A stretch of DNA of 6,202 bases from Sphingomonas sp. (GCA_019747165.1 JAIERC010000080.1:1-6202), one strand, 5' to 3'; positions 1-5,637 are shown, counted from the stretch's first letter. The notes: generated from the sequence alone by a model not told the origin. Numbers and translations are program-made.

Positions 1-641
1 TCCCCGGCCCCGATGGCCGTCTCGAAGGCCGTTTCTCGCCGCCGCCGCGCCCGCGCGCACCCGTCGCGATGATCCTGCACCCGCACCCCTCCTCGGGTGG
101 CACGATGAACAACCGGATCGTGCAGGAGCTCTACAAGACCTTCCAGCGCCGCGGCTTTGCAACACTCCGCTTCAATTTTCGCGGTGTCGGCAAGAGCCAG
201 GGCGTGTTCGACAATGGCGTCGGCGAACTCTCGGACGCCGCCAGCGCGCTCGATTGGGTGCAGAGCATCCACCCCGAAGCCTCCACCACCTGGATCGCCG
301 GCGTCAGCTTCGGCGCGTGGATCGGCATGCAGCTGCTGATGCGCCGCCCGGAAATCCGCGGCTTCATCTCGGTCGCGCCACCCGCCAATATGTATGACTT
401 CACCTTCCTCGCCCCCTGCCCCTCCTCGGGCATCATCATCCAGGGCGAGGGCGACGAAGTCGTCACCCCGCTCGCGGTGCAGAAGCTGGTCGACAAGCTG
501 CGCACGCAAAAGCACATCACCATCCATCACGACGTGCTGCCGCGCGCCAATCACTTCTTCGAGCATGAAATGCCCGAGCTGATGGAGAGCGTGGACAATT
601 ATCTGGACATGCGGCTGGACCCGAATTCGCCTATTAAATAG
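1..641 (+). CDS. Alpha/beta hydrolase, dienelactone-hydrolase-like (5' end outside window)
   Basis: Serine hydrolase of the alpha/beta fold, probably cytosolic; the substrate cannot be told from sequence. The frame is open back to the left edge, and its translation before the first ATG (position 69) reads GPDGRLEGRF, then a proline-rich stretch, then APVAMILHPHP. That is the usual N-terminal strand region of this family, so the ATG at 69 is internal and the true start lies outside the window. Numbered from that Met: HPHPSSGGTMNN at 4-15; FNFRGVGKSQG at 35-45, a typical oxyanion-side loop; nucleophile elbow GVSFG with Ser80; acid candidate Asp129 in GEGDE; and His162 in ANHFF. The triad is therefore complete and the C-terminus looks natural. 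The gene ends tail-to-tail with the phosphotransferase gene on the other strand, their stops overlapping by 8 bases. What I see is the fold and triad; a specific esterase or dienelactone hydrolase role would be a guess. Confidence 0.88.
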   Translation, partial: PGPDGRLEGRFSPPPRPRAPVAMILHPHPSSGGTMNNRIVQELYKTFQRRGFATLRFNFRGVGKSQGVFDNGVGELSDAASALDWVQSIHPEASTTWIAGVSFGAWIGMQLLMRRPEIRGFISVAPPANMYDFTFLAPCPSSGIIIQGEGDEVVTPLAVQKLVDKLRTQKHITIHHDVLPRANHFFEHEMPELMESVDNYLDMRLDPNSPIK

Positions 642-1554
642 GGTCTGGACTCCATCGCTTGTCGGTTAGCCTGTCGAGCGTCAGCCGAGCGCGCGCCATC
701 TCGGGCGGCGTCGATAGTGCTAGTCCGGCGATCAGGATTAGGGCCTTCCATAACGCCCAGCCGCGTGCTCGCGTCCAATGAGTAGCATCGAGCGACAGGC
801 TTTCCCGGAACGCGAGACGGGAATCGGCGTCCATCCATGTCCAGAATATTGCGAGGTCGCACGCTGGATCGCCGACCGAACATTGTCCGAAGTCGATGAC
901 GCCAACCAGTTTCCCATCCCTGACGATCAGGTTGCCAGGCGCAATGTCACCGTGCACCCAAACTGGTGTGCCCAGATGAGGTGCGGCCACCGCAGCCGCC
1001 CATATCGCGCGCACATGATGAAGATCTACGATCGCATCGCGCCGGTCTGCCAGCGTCTGGATTGCCACTGCAACCTCGTCGGCATAGACGGCCAGCGGGC
1101 CACCGCGACCGAAATTTTTATCCCCCGGTGGCGGACCGCCTGTCGGATCGATTCGGTGGAGTGCGGCCAAAAATGCCGCCAATGACCGCGCCATGGAAGC
1201 CCGGTCCTTGATGTTTGCGGTCGTTGCAGGATCACCCTCGATCCAATCAAATATCGACCACGGCAAGGGAAAGCCGTCGGATGGTGCACCGATTGCTAGT
1301 GGTTTTGGAATGGCAAGCGGCAGATGCGCCGACAATCTGGGCAAAACGGACTGCTCTCGTGCCACCTGAGGGGCGTAGCGAGGCGCGCTCGGCAATCGTA
1401 CCAGCAAGCGGTCGCCAAGCCGAAAGCTCCGGTTGTCCCAGCCGCTGGGGTCGACCTTGCGGATCGGCAAGTTTGCCCATCCCGGAAATTGAGTTCGGAC
1501 AAGCTGGGCCACCAGATCGGTCGTTGGATCAAGACGGTCGTCAAGCGTGTCCAT
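634..1554 (-). CDS. APH-fold phosphotransferase (aminoglycoside/choline/homoserine kinase-like)
   Basis: ATP-dependent small-molecule kinase of the aminoglycoside phosphotransferase (APH) superfamily, 306 residues from the chosen start. Motifs: SGWDNRSFRLGDRLLVRLPS near 37-56, the N-lobe strands with an Arg-Leu-Pro element; FDWIEGDPA near 102-110, the hinge; WVHGDIAPGN with catalytic Asp203 and Asn208; and VIDFGQCSVGDPACDLA with metal-binding Asp221. All catalytic residues are present, so it should be active, but this family covers many substrates and does not by itself imply antibiotic resistance. The frame stays open to an ATG at 1650. I prefer the ATG at 1554 (MDTLDDRLDPTT) because the extra 32 residues match the C-terminal half of an unrelated small membrane protein encoded nearby. 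A G-rich stretch (GGGTGGGG) lies 6 bases upstream of the chosen start. The gene is convergent with, and overlaps, the hydrolase gene. Confidence 0.87.
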   Translation of the reverse strand: MDTLDDRLDPTTDLVAQLVRTQFPGWANLPIRKVDPSGWDNRSFRLGDRLLVRLPSAPRYAPQVAREQSVLPRLSAHLPLAIPKPLAIGAPSDGFPLPWSIFDWIEGDPATTANIKDRASMARSLAAFLAALHRIDPTGGPPPGDKNFGRGGPLAVYADEVAVAIQTLADRRDAIVDLHHVRAIWAAAVAAPHLGTPVWVHGDIAPGNLIVRDGKLVGVIDFGQCSVGDPACDLAIFWTWMDADSRLAFRESLSLDATHWTRARGWALWKALILIAGLALSTPPEMARARLTLDRLTDKRWSPDPI

Positions 1555-1560
1555 CGTTCG

Positions 1561-1662
1561 CCCCACCCAAGCCCACACATTCCCCAGTACCACTACCGCC
1601 ATTACCAGCAGCGGCACGCCCTTCTCCCGGTCGCGCCCCTGCGCCACCATCCACTGGCCCCC
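1561..1662 (-). pseudogene. Truncated second copy of the small two-helix membrane protein gene
   Basis: In the same frame as the phosphotransferase and directly upstream of its start, 34 codons translate to a stretch matching the C-terminal half of the intact small protein encoded at 2043-2222. By my hand alignment 24 of 34 residues are identical, including GG-WM-A-G-DR-KGV, LLVMA and GNV--WVG. The match ends at the same WVG, but the stop codon TGA of the intact copy is CGA here, so the frame runs on through Arg-Thr into the phosphotransferase Met. Upstream of the match the frame is closed by TAG at 1672-1674 and a second TAG further up, and I find no counterpart of the first helix in any frame. 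I infer a relic with its 5' half lost. Alternatively, the fragment could be translated from the ATG at 1650 as an N-terminal membrane anchor of the kinase. Confidence 0.65.
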
Positions 1663-1912
1663 ATGTATGTCCTACAACAGAGCGTTCTGCTACGCTTCCC
1701 GCCGCTCTTTCAAACCGTCGATCGCAACTGGGCAGTCCTGCCCGCTTCGCCACAGCGCCGCCCAATGGGCACTGTCTGAGGAGCCCATGGCCAGTGGGAA
1801 CATTAGGGAACATTCGCATCCCGACCGGGGCTGAACCGTCGTCCGCTGCCAACAACGTCGTCGGATCATTTGGGCGGCGGGTTGTAGCGGGGTCGCCGCC
1901 CTAACCCGTTCT
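1663..1912. other. Intergenic stretch without a recognisable gene
   Basis: About 250 bases between the small-protein relic and the first palindromic repeat. Open frames cross it on both strands, but their translations are rich in Arg, Pro and Ala, match nothing I know, and lack a plausible ribosome binding site. A 9-base direct repeat GGGAACATT occurs twice, one base apart, at 1796-1804 and 1806-1814. Any promoter for the phosphotransferase should lie here, but I see no clear -35/-10 pair. Confidence 0.5.
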
Positions 1913-2005
1913 CGTCACCCCGGGCTTGACCTGGGGTCCCGCTTTTCCAACCTCGGGCATCACTGGCAAAAGGCAGCGGGACCCCGGATCAAGTCCGGGG
2001 TGACG
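1913..2005. repeat. Palindromic intergenic repeat, copy 1 (REP-like)
   Basis: An inverted repeat with 31-base arms at 1913-1943 and 1975-2005 and a 31-base loop. The left arm begins CGTCACCCCGGGCTTGACC and the right arm ends AAGTCCGGGGTGACG. The arms differ at three positions, all transitions of the kind that tend to keep G-U pairing in RNA. The left arm matches the left arm of the copy at 4375 with one difference, so this is a dispersed family. Elements of this type are common between genes in sphingomonads and other alphaproteobacteria. It lies between the intact small membrane protein gene and the relic. There is no T-run, so it is not a standard intrinsic terminator, though the hairpin could stabilise or end transcripts. 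Confidence 0.9.
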
Positions 2006-2042
2006 GGTTTGCTTGTGGTGGGTTTAGGCGCGATCCTCCCCC

Positions 2043-2222
2043 TCACCCCACCCATACTAAAACATTCCCCAACAACACCGCCGCCATCACCAACAGCAGC
2101 ACCCCCTTCTTCCGATCGTCCCCCTTCGCAATCATCCACCCCCCGCCAATCAGACAAGCAAACACCCCCAGCATCGCAATCGCCGGCGCAGCCGCCGCAA
2201 TTGACCCAAACAACGGCGTCAT
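2043..2222 (-). CDS. Small two-helix membrane protein (59 aa), unknown function
   Basis: A 59-residue frame beginning MTPLFGSIAAAAPAIAML. Helix 1 spans about residues 6-31 (rich in Ala, Gly and Ile, ending GGGWM), a charged turn KGDDRKKG lies at 33-40, and helix 2 spans about 41-58 (VLLLVMAAVLLGNV), with the stop directly after WVG. This predicts a hairpin in the inner membrane with the basic loop in the cytoplasm. The ATG overlaps the dehydratase stop as ATGA (2219-2222), which implies translational coupling and a shared transcript. A diverged partial second copy at 1561-1662 keeps mainly conservative substitutions, supporting that this is a real protein-coding sequence. I do not recognise a named family. 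It could be an ordinary conserved hypothetical of the order; a link to dehydratase function is only positional. Confidence 0.72.
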   Translation of the reverse strand: MTPLFGSIAAAAPAIAMLGVFACLIGGGWMIAKGDDRKKGVLLLVMAAVLLGNVLVWVG

Positions 2223-3181
2223 CCCGCCAGCACCCGTGCATACGCTGCCGGATCGACATTGCCGCCGGACAAGATCACCAGCATCCCCTCCCCCATCTCC
2301 ACCTTGCCCGAGAGCAACGCCGCCAGTGCCACCGCGCCGCCGGGTTCCACCACCAGCCGTAGCTTCTCCGCCGCCCAGCGCTGCGCCGCGGCAACCTCTT
2401 CCTCGCTCACCGCCACCCCCGTCACCCCGCGCCGGGACAGCACGTCAAAGGTCAGCGGCGACACTTGCTTGGTCTGCAGCGAATCGCACGCCGTCGGTGG
2501 CGGGTTCGGTCCGACCGGCTCGATCCACCCCGCCTCCAGCGAGCGCCGCATATCGTCCCAGCCCTCGGGCTCGACCACCGTTACCGCCGCATCGGGCAGG
2601 GCGAGTGCTATCCCCGCTGCCAGCCCGCCGCCGCCACAGGGCACGATCACCCGTTTTGGTGCGCCCAGCCCGTGCTTTTCCATCTGCTTGGCCGCTTCCA
2701 GCCCCGCGCTGCCCTGCCCTTCGATCACCCAGGGATCATCAAAGCTCGGCACCAGCACCGCCCCGCGCGCGCCCGCCAGTCCGGCGGCGATCTTCTCGCG
2801 ACTTTCGCTCGCCCGGTCATAGCTCACGATCTCCGCGCCCAGCGCCAGCGTCGCCTCGCGCTTCACGGCAGGCGCATCGCTCGGCATCACGATCAGCGCG
2901 GGCATGCCGAGCCGTTTCGCGGCCCAGGCGATTCCCTGCGCATGATTGCCCGACGAAAACGCGACCACGCCTTTCGCGCGTGATTCGGCATCAATCGCGG
3001 TCAGCCGGTGCCACGCACCGCGCAATTTAAACGCCCCAACGGGTTGCAGGCTTTCCGCCTTGAACGCGACGCTAAATCCTTGGATTTCATGAATGAATAA
3101 GGGGCTAAGCGGCAGGATGGCGGCGAGCTTTGCCGCTGCATCGCGGACCCCCGCCCGGGTCGGTTGTCGCAAAATTGTCAT
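2219..3181 (-). CDS. Threonine/serine dehydratase, PLP-dependent (fold type II)
   Basis: A cytosolic pyridoxal-phosphate enzyme of 320 residues, expected to deaminate L-threonine to 2-oxobutanoate and/or L-serine to pyruvate. Visible motifs: VGAFKLRGA with Lys52 as the PLP Schiff-base lysine; SSGNHAQG at 77-84, the substrate/carboxylate loop; the phosphate-binding glycine loop PCGGGG at 181-186; and SGGN at 305-308 near the pyridine nitrogen. The length fits a single catalytic domain with no C-terminal ACT regulatory domain, as in short catabolic or serine-racemase-like members and unlike full-length IlvA, so allosteric isoleucine control is not expected. The start MTILRQPT is chosen because GAGGAA lies 6 bases upstream; the frame could extend 21 codons further, but that part is AT-rich and unlike the family. 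It is divergent from the decarboxylase and coupled to the small membrane protein downstream. Hydroxyaspartate ammonia-lyase or serine racemase activity cannot be excluded. Confidence 0.9.
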   Translation of the reverse strand: MTILRQPTRAGVRDAAAKLAAILPLSPLFIHEIQGFSVAFKAESLQPVGAFKLRGAWHRLTAIDAESRAKGVVAFSSGNHAQGIAWAAKRLGMPALIVMPSDAPAVKREATLALGAEIVSYDRASESREKIAAGLAGARGAVLVPSFDDPWVIEGQGSAGLEAAKQMEKHGLGAPKRVIVPCGGGGLAAGIALALPDAAVTVVEPEGWDDMRRSLEAGWIEPVGPNPPPTACDSLQTKQVSPLTFDVLSRRGVTGVAVSEEEVAAAQRWAAEKLRLVVEPGGAVALAALLSGKVEMGEGMLVILSGGNVDPAAYARVLAG

Positions 3182-4354
3182 GAAACTTTCCTCGACCTTC
3201 AAATAACTATTTACATTCAGCCGGTCACGCTCGTTCGTCCCCATGCCGCGGCACGGGCAGCCCGATTCTTCGCAGAGAAGTTTCCGGGGCGCTCCATGTA
3301 TGCGGTCAAGGCCAATCCCTCAGCCGATCTGCTGCAAATCCTGTGGGACAACGGCATCACGCATTACGACGTCGCCTCGATTGCCGAGGTGCGGCTCGTT
3401 GCGCGCACCCTGCCACAAGCGACGCTCTGCTTCATGCACCCGGTCAAGGCCGAGGAAGCAATTGCAGAGGCCTATTTCACACACGGCGTGCGTGTCTTCT
3501 CCCTCGACAGCCTGGAAGAACTGTCAAAGGTGATGCGCGCGACCAAGGACGCGACAGACCTGACGCTGTGCGTGCGGCTGCGCGTCTCGTCAGAGCATAG
3601 CAAGCTCAGCCTCGCGTCGAAGTTCGGCGCGGCGCCAGGTGAGACCAAGGAACTGCTGTTTGCGGCGCGTCAGGCAGCCGATGCGCTCGGCATCTGCTTC
3701 CATGTCGGCTCGCAAGCCATGACGCCCGAGGCCTATGCCCAGGCGATGGAGCGCGTGCGTGCGGCGATTGTCGATGCCGGCGTCACCGTCGATGTCGTCG
3801 ATGTCGGCGGCGGTTTCCCTTCATCCTATCCGGGCATGGAGCCTCCCCCGCTCGAGCGTTATTTCGCGACGATCCACCGTGCGTTTGAAAGCCTGCCGAT
3901 TTCCTATTCGGCTGAGCTTTGGGCCGAGCCGGGCCGTGCGCTCTGTGCCGAGTATAGCTCGATCATCGTCCGCGTCGAAAAGCGTCGCGGTGACGAGCTT
4001 TACATCAACGACGGTGCCTATGGCGCGTTGTTCGATGCGGCGCATATCGGCTGGCGCTTCCCGGTGACGCTGCTGCGTGAGCCCGATTCGAATGCGCGGG
4101 ACATGGCGTTCAGCTTCTATGGGCCGACCTGCGACGATATGGATCACATGGCAGGGCCGTTCATGCTCCCGGCTGATATCGCCGCCGGTGATTATATCGA
4201 GATCGGTATGCTCGGTGCCTATGGCTCTGCGATGCGCACCGCGTTCAACGGCTTCGGCTCAGACGAAACGGTGATCGTCGATGATGAACCGATGGTGTCG
4301 CTCTACCTTGATGACGAGGCAGAAGCGGTTCCGTCGAACGTCGTCACCCTGTAA
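3164..4354 (+). CDS. Ornithine decarboxylase-type, PLP-dependent fold-type III (type III decarboxylase)
   Basis: Predicted to decarboxylate L-ornithine to putrescine (lysine or diaminopimelate are alternatives), feeding polyamine synthesis. Motifs, numbered from the TTG at 3164: YAVKAN with PLP lysine 49; HVGSQ 180-184; GGGFPS 215-220; EPGRAL 255-260; PTCDDMD 321-327 with the catalytic Cys323 expected of ornithine decarboxylases; GAYG 351-354; FNGF 361-364. The catalytic body is intact and ends naturally. The 5' end is odd. The first in-frame ATG is at 3296, only four codons before the PLP lysine, which is too late. The only upstream option of a usual kind is TTG at 3164, inside the dehydratase coding sequence and without a good ribosome binding site. 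Codons up to about 3217 are AT-rich, unlike the high GC3 of the rest, so family-like coding starts at QPVTLVRPH (3218). The real start may be a rare codon (ATT at 3209 or 3215), or the first 20 or so residues may have been lost. The deoxyhypusine-synthase-like gene follows on the same strand. Confidence 0.88.
   Translation: MSQNCHETFLDLQITIYIQPVTLVRPHAAARAARFFAEKFPGRSMYAVKANPSADLLQILWDNGITHYDVASIAEVRLVARTLPQATLCFMHPVKAEEAIAEAYFTHGVRVFSLDSLEELSKVMRATKDATDLTLCVRLRVSSEHSKLSLASKFGAAPGETKELLFAARQAADALGICFHVGSQAMTPEAYAQAMERVRAAIVDAGVTVDVVDVGGGFPSSYPGMEPPPLERYFATIHRAFESLPISYSAELWAEPGRALCAEYSSIIVRVEKRRGDELYINDGAYGALFDAAHIGWRFPVTLLREPDSNARDMAFSFYGPTCDDMDHMAGPFMLPADIAAGDYIEIGMLGAYGSAMRTAFNGFGSDETVIVDDEPMVSLYLDDEAEAVPSNVVTL
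3188..3193 (-). promoter_or_regulatory. Ribosome binding site of the dehydratase gene
   Basis: On the minus strand GAGGAA stands 6 bases before the ATG at 3181, close to the anti-Shine-Dalgarno complement and well placed. It decides the start in favour of MTILRQPT over the longer frame beginning at 3244. On the opposite strand the same bases fall within the extended decarboxylase frame. Confidence 0.75.
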
Positions 4355-4374
4355 CACGCTGCTATCACATTCCC

Positions 4375-4482
4375 CGTCACCCCGGGCTTGACCCGGGGTC
4401 CCGCATTCTTTTCGCCAGTCGGCAGAAGCGGGACCCCGGCGCAAGCTTGTCCTGAGCTTCGCCGAAGGGGCCGGGGTGACGG
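4375..4482. repeat. Palindromic intergenic repeat, copy 2 (REP-like, interrupted)
   Basis: The left arm at 4375-4404 matches the left arm of copy 1 with one difference (CGTCACCCCGGGCTTGACC then CGGGGTCCCGC). The right arm is split: GCGGGACCCCGG followed by CGCAAGC up to 4446, then a 24-base insertion, then CCGGGGTGACG at 4471-4481. Removing the insertion restores a palindrome much like copy 1. The element fills most of the 151 bases between the decarboxylase stop and the downstream start, and its hairpin could attenuate read-through from one gene to the other. Confidence 0.88.
4447..4470. repeat. 24-base repeat inserted in the right arm of palindromic copy 2
   Basis: The segment starts TTGTCCTGAGCTTCG and ends CCGAAGGGG. 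With its flanking bases it resembles the GCTTGTCCTGAGC...CGAAGGGG short repeat seen very widely in intergenic DNA of sphingomonads and other proteobacteria. It contains its own small dyad CTTCG-C-CGAAG. It sits exactly between CAAGC and CCGGGG of the host palindrome with no obvious target-site duplication, so one repeat family has nested in another. Confidence 0.75.
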
Positions 4483-4505
4483 CAGTTTACTTAGGATTTT
4501 ACGCT

Positions 4506-5570
4506 ATGACCGACACGCTCACCCCCACCCGCACCAATGATCAGCGCAAGGCCGAGCTGCTCTCCACCCAGGTCGAGCATATCGACATCACCAGCTTCGA
4601 TGCCCGCCCGATCGTGGAAGCGATGGGCAAGATGAGCTTCACCAGCCGCGATCTATCGCGCGCGACCGGCATCTACAACCAGATGCTCGCCGATCCCGAT
4701 TGCACGATCTGCCTGGTGATCGCTGGCTCGACCTCGGCCGGCGGCTGCATGGATCTCTATGCCGAGCTGATCCGCAACAACATGGTCGATTGCGTCGTCG
4801 CGACCGGCGCGACCATCGTCGACATGGATTTCTTCGAAGGGCTTGGCCACAAACATTATCAGGCATTGGAAGTGCCCGATGATGATACGCTGCGCTCGCT
4901 GTTGATCGACCGGATCTACGACACCTATATCGACGAGGAAGAGCTCCAGCACGTCGATCACACGATCTTCGAGATTGCTGAGACGCTCGAACCACGCCCC
5001 TATTCCAGCCGCGCCTTCATCCGTGAGATGGGCAAGTACCTTGTCGAGCATGGCAAGAAGGACAATAGCCTCGTCAAGCTCGCCTATGAGCATGACGTGC
5101 CGATCTTCTGCCCGGCATTCGTCGACAGCTCGGCGGGCTTCGGCCTCGTCAAGCATCAGGTCGATTCGGTGAAGGCCGGCAAGCCCTATATGGTGCTCGA
5201 CGCGATCGCCGATTTCCGCGAGCTGACCGACATCAAGATCAAGGCGGGCACCACCGGGCTCCTCATGATCGGCGGCGGCGTGCCCAAGAACTTCATCCAG
5301 GACACCGTCGTCTGCGCCGAAATCCTCGGCCATGACGATGTCGAAGTGCACAAATATGCGGTGCAGATCACCGTGGCGGACGTGCGCGACGGTGCCTGCT
5401 CGTCATCGACGCTGCAGGAAGCCGCCAGCTGGGGCAAGGTCAACACCGGCATCGAACAGATGGTGTTCGCCGAAGCCGGCTCGGTGATGCCGCTGCTGGC
5501 GTCGGACGCCTATCATCGCGGCCTGTGGAAGGATCGCGCCAAGCGCCGCTGGGGCGCGATTTTCGACTGA
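4506..5570 (+). CDS. Deoxyhypusine-synthase-like enzyme (probable polyamine-condensing enzyme)
   Basis: NAD-dependent aminobutyl-transferring enzyme of the deoxyhypusine synthase (DHS) fold, 354 residues, cytosolic. Motifs: IAGSTSAGG 72-80 and ATGATIVDMDFFEGLGH 99-115 match the DHS NAD-binding loops; FVDSSAGFG 205-213; LMIGGGVPKN 253-262; and ASWGK 307-311, with Lys311 aligned to the human catalytic Lys329. The family's catalytic His after the GGG loop (human KHH) appears as Asn262 (PKNF), which I associate with bacterial members. Bacteria lack eIF5A, so the acceptor must be a small amine: putrescine giving homospermidine is my first choice, and agmatine giving bis(guanidino)-azanonane, a name used for this subfamily, is the alternative. 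The ATG at 4506 is preceded by AGGA at 4493-4496; the upstream GTG at 4476 lies in repeat DNA. It follows the decarboxylase gene on the same strand and ends before a strong terminator. Confidence 0.9.
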   Translation: MTDTLTPTRTNDQRKAELLSTQVEHIDITSFDARPIVEAMGKMSFTSRDLSRATGIYNQMLADPDCTICLVIAGSTSAGGCMDLYAELIRNNMVDCVVATGATIVDMDFFEGLGHKHYQALEVPDDDTLRSLLIDRIYDTYIDEEELQHVDHTIFEIAETLEPRPYSSRAFIREMGKYLVEHGKKDNSLVKLAYEHDVPIFCPAFVDSSAGFGLVKHQVDSVKAGKPYMVLDAIADFRELTDIKIKAGTTGLLMIGGGVPKNFIQDTVVCAEILGHDDVEVHKYAVQITVADVRDGACSSSTLQEAASWGKVNTGIEQMVFAEAGSVMPLLASDAYHRGLWKDRAKRRWGAIFD

Positions 5571-5602
5571 TCGGTTGCAAATCGGAACGTAATGATCCAC
5601 CG

Positions 5603-5636
5603 CTCCCCTCGGAAACCATTCCGGGGGGAGTTTTTT
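5603..5636 (+). terminator. Intrinsic terminator after the deoxyhypusine-synthase-like gene
   Basis: A ten-pair GC-rich stem is formed by CTCCCCTCGG (5603-5612) and CCGGGGGGAG (5621-5630), with one G-U pair, an 8-base loop AAACCATT, and an immediate run of six T. This is a textbook rho-independent terminator 33 bases after the stop. Its right arm GGGGGGAG is also the only Shine-Dalgarno-like sequence for the MAPEG gene, whose ATG starts one base (C) after the T-run. Confidence 0.88.
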
Positions 5637-5637
5637 C

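Noticed and set aside
634..1554. Kinase as an antibiotic-resistance gene
   Set aside because: Only general APH-fold motifs are present and there is no mobile-element context; chromosomal members of this family have diverse substrates.
1796..1814. Tandem GGGAACATT with GAAC spaced like an SOS (LexA) box of alphaproteobacteria
   Set aside because: The spacing between the GAAC units is 6 bases rather than the 7 expected, and no gene starts nearby; kept only as a direct repeat.
1215..1904. Long plus-strand frame of 229 codons
   Set aside because: It lies mostly antisense to the kinase with a Pro/Ser/Arg/Ala-rich translation typical of shadow frames in G+C-rich DNA.
2236..3030. Plus-strand frame of 264 codons antisense to the dehydratase
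   Set aside because: The translation is mostly Pro, Arg, Ser and Ala, the typical antisense shadow; the minus strand carries all PLP-enzyme motifs.
3180..3206. Eight-codon leader-like frame MKLSSTFK upstream of the decarboxylase
   Set aside because: No ribosome binding site, it overlaps the dehydratase ribosome binding site on the other strand, and such a short frame is expected by chance.
4476..4505. Upstream GTG start for the DHS-like gene
   Set aside because: It lies inside the palindromic repeat, has no suitable ribosome binding site, and the ATG at 4506 has AGGA at proper distance.
4653..5351. Minus-strand frame of 232 codons antisense to the DHS-like gene
   Set aside because: Its translation is a mirror of the real gene's codon bias (rich in Asp, Val, Leu and Ala), with no recognisable motif.
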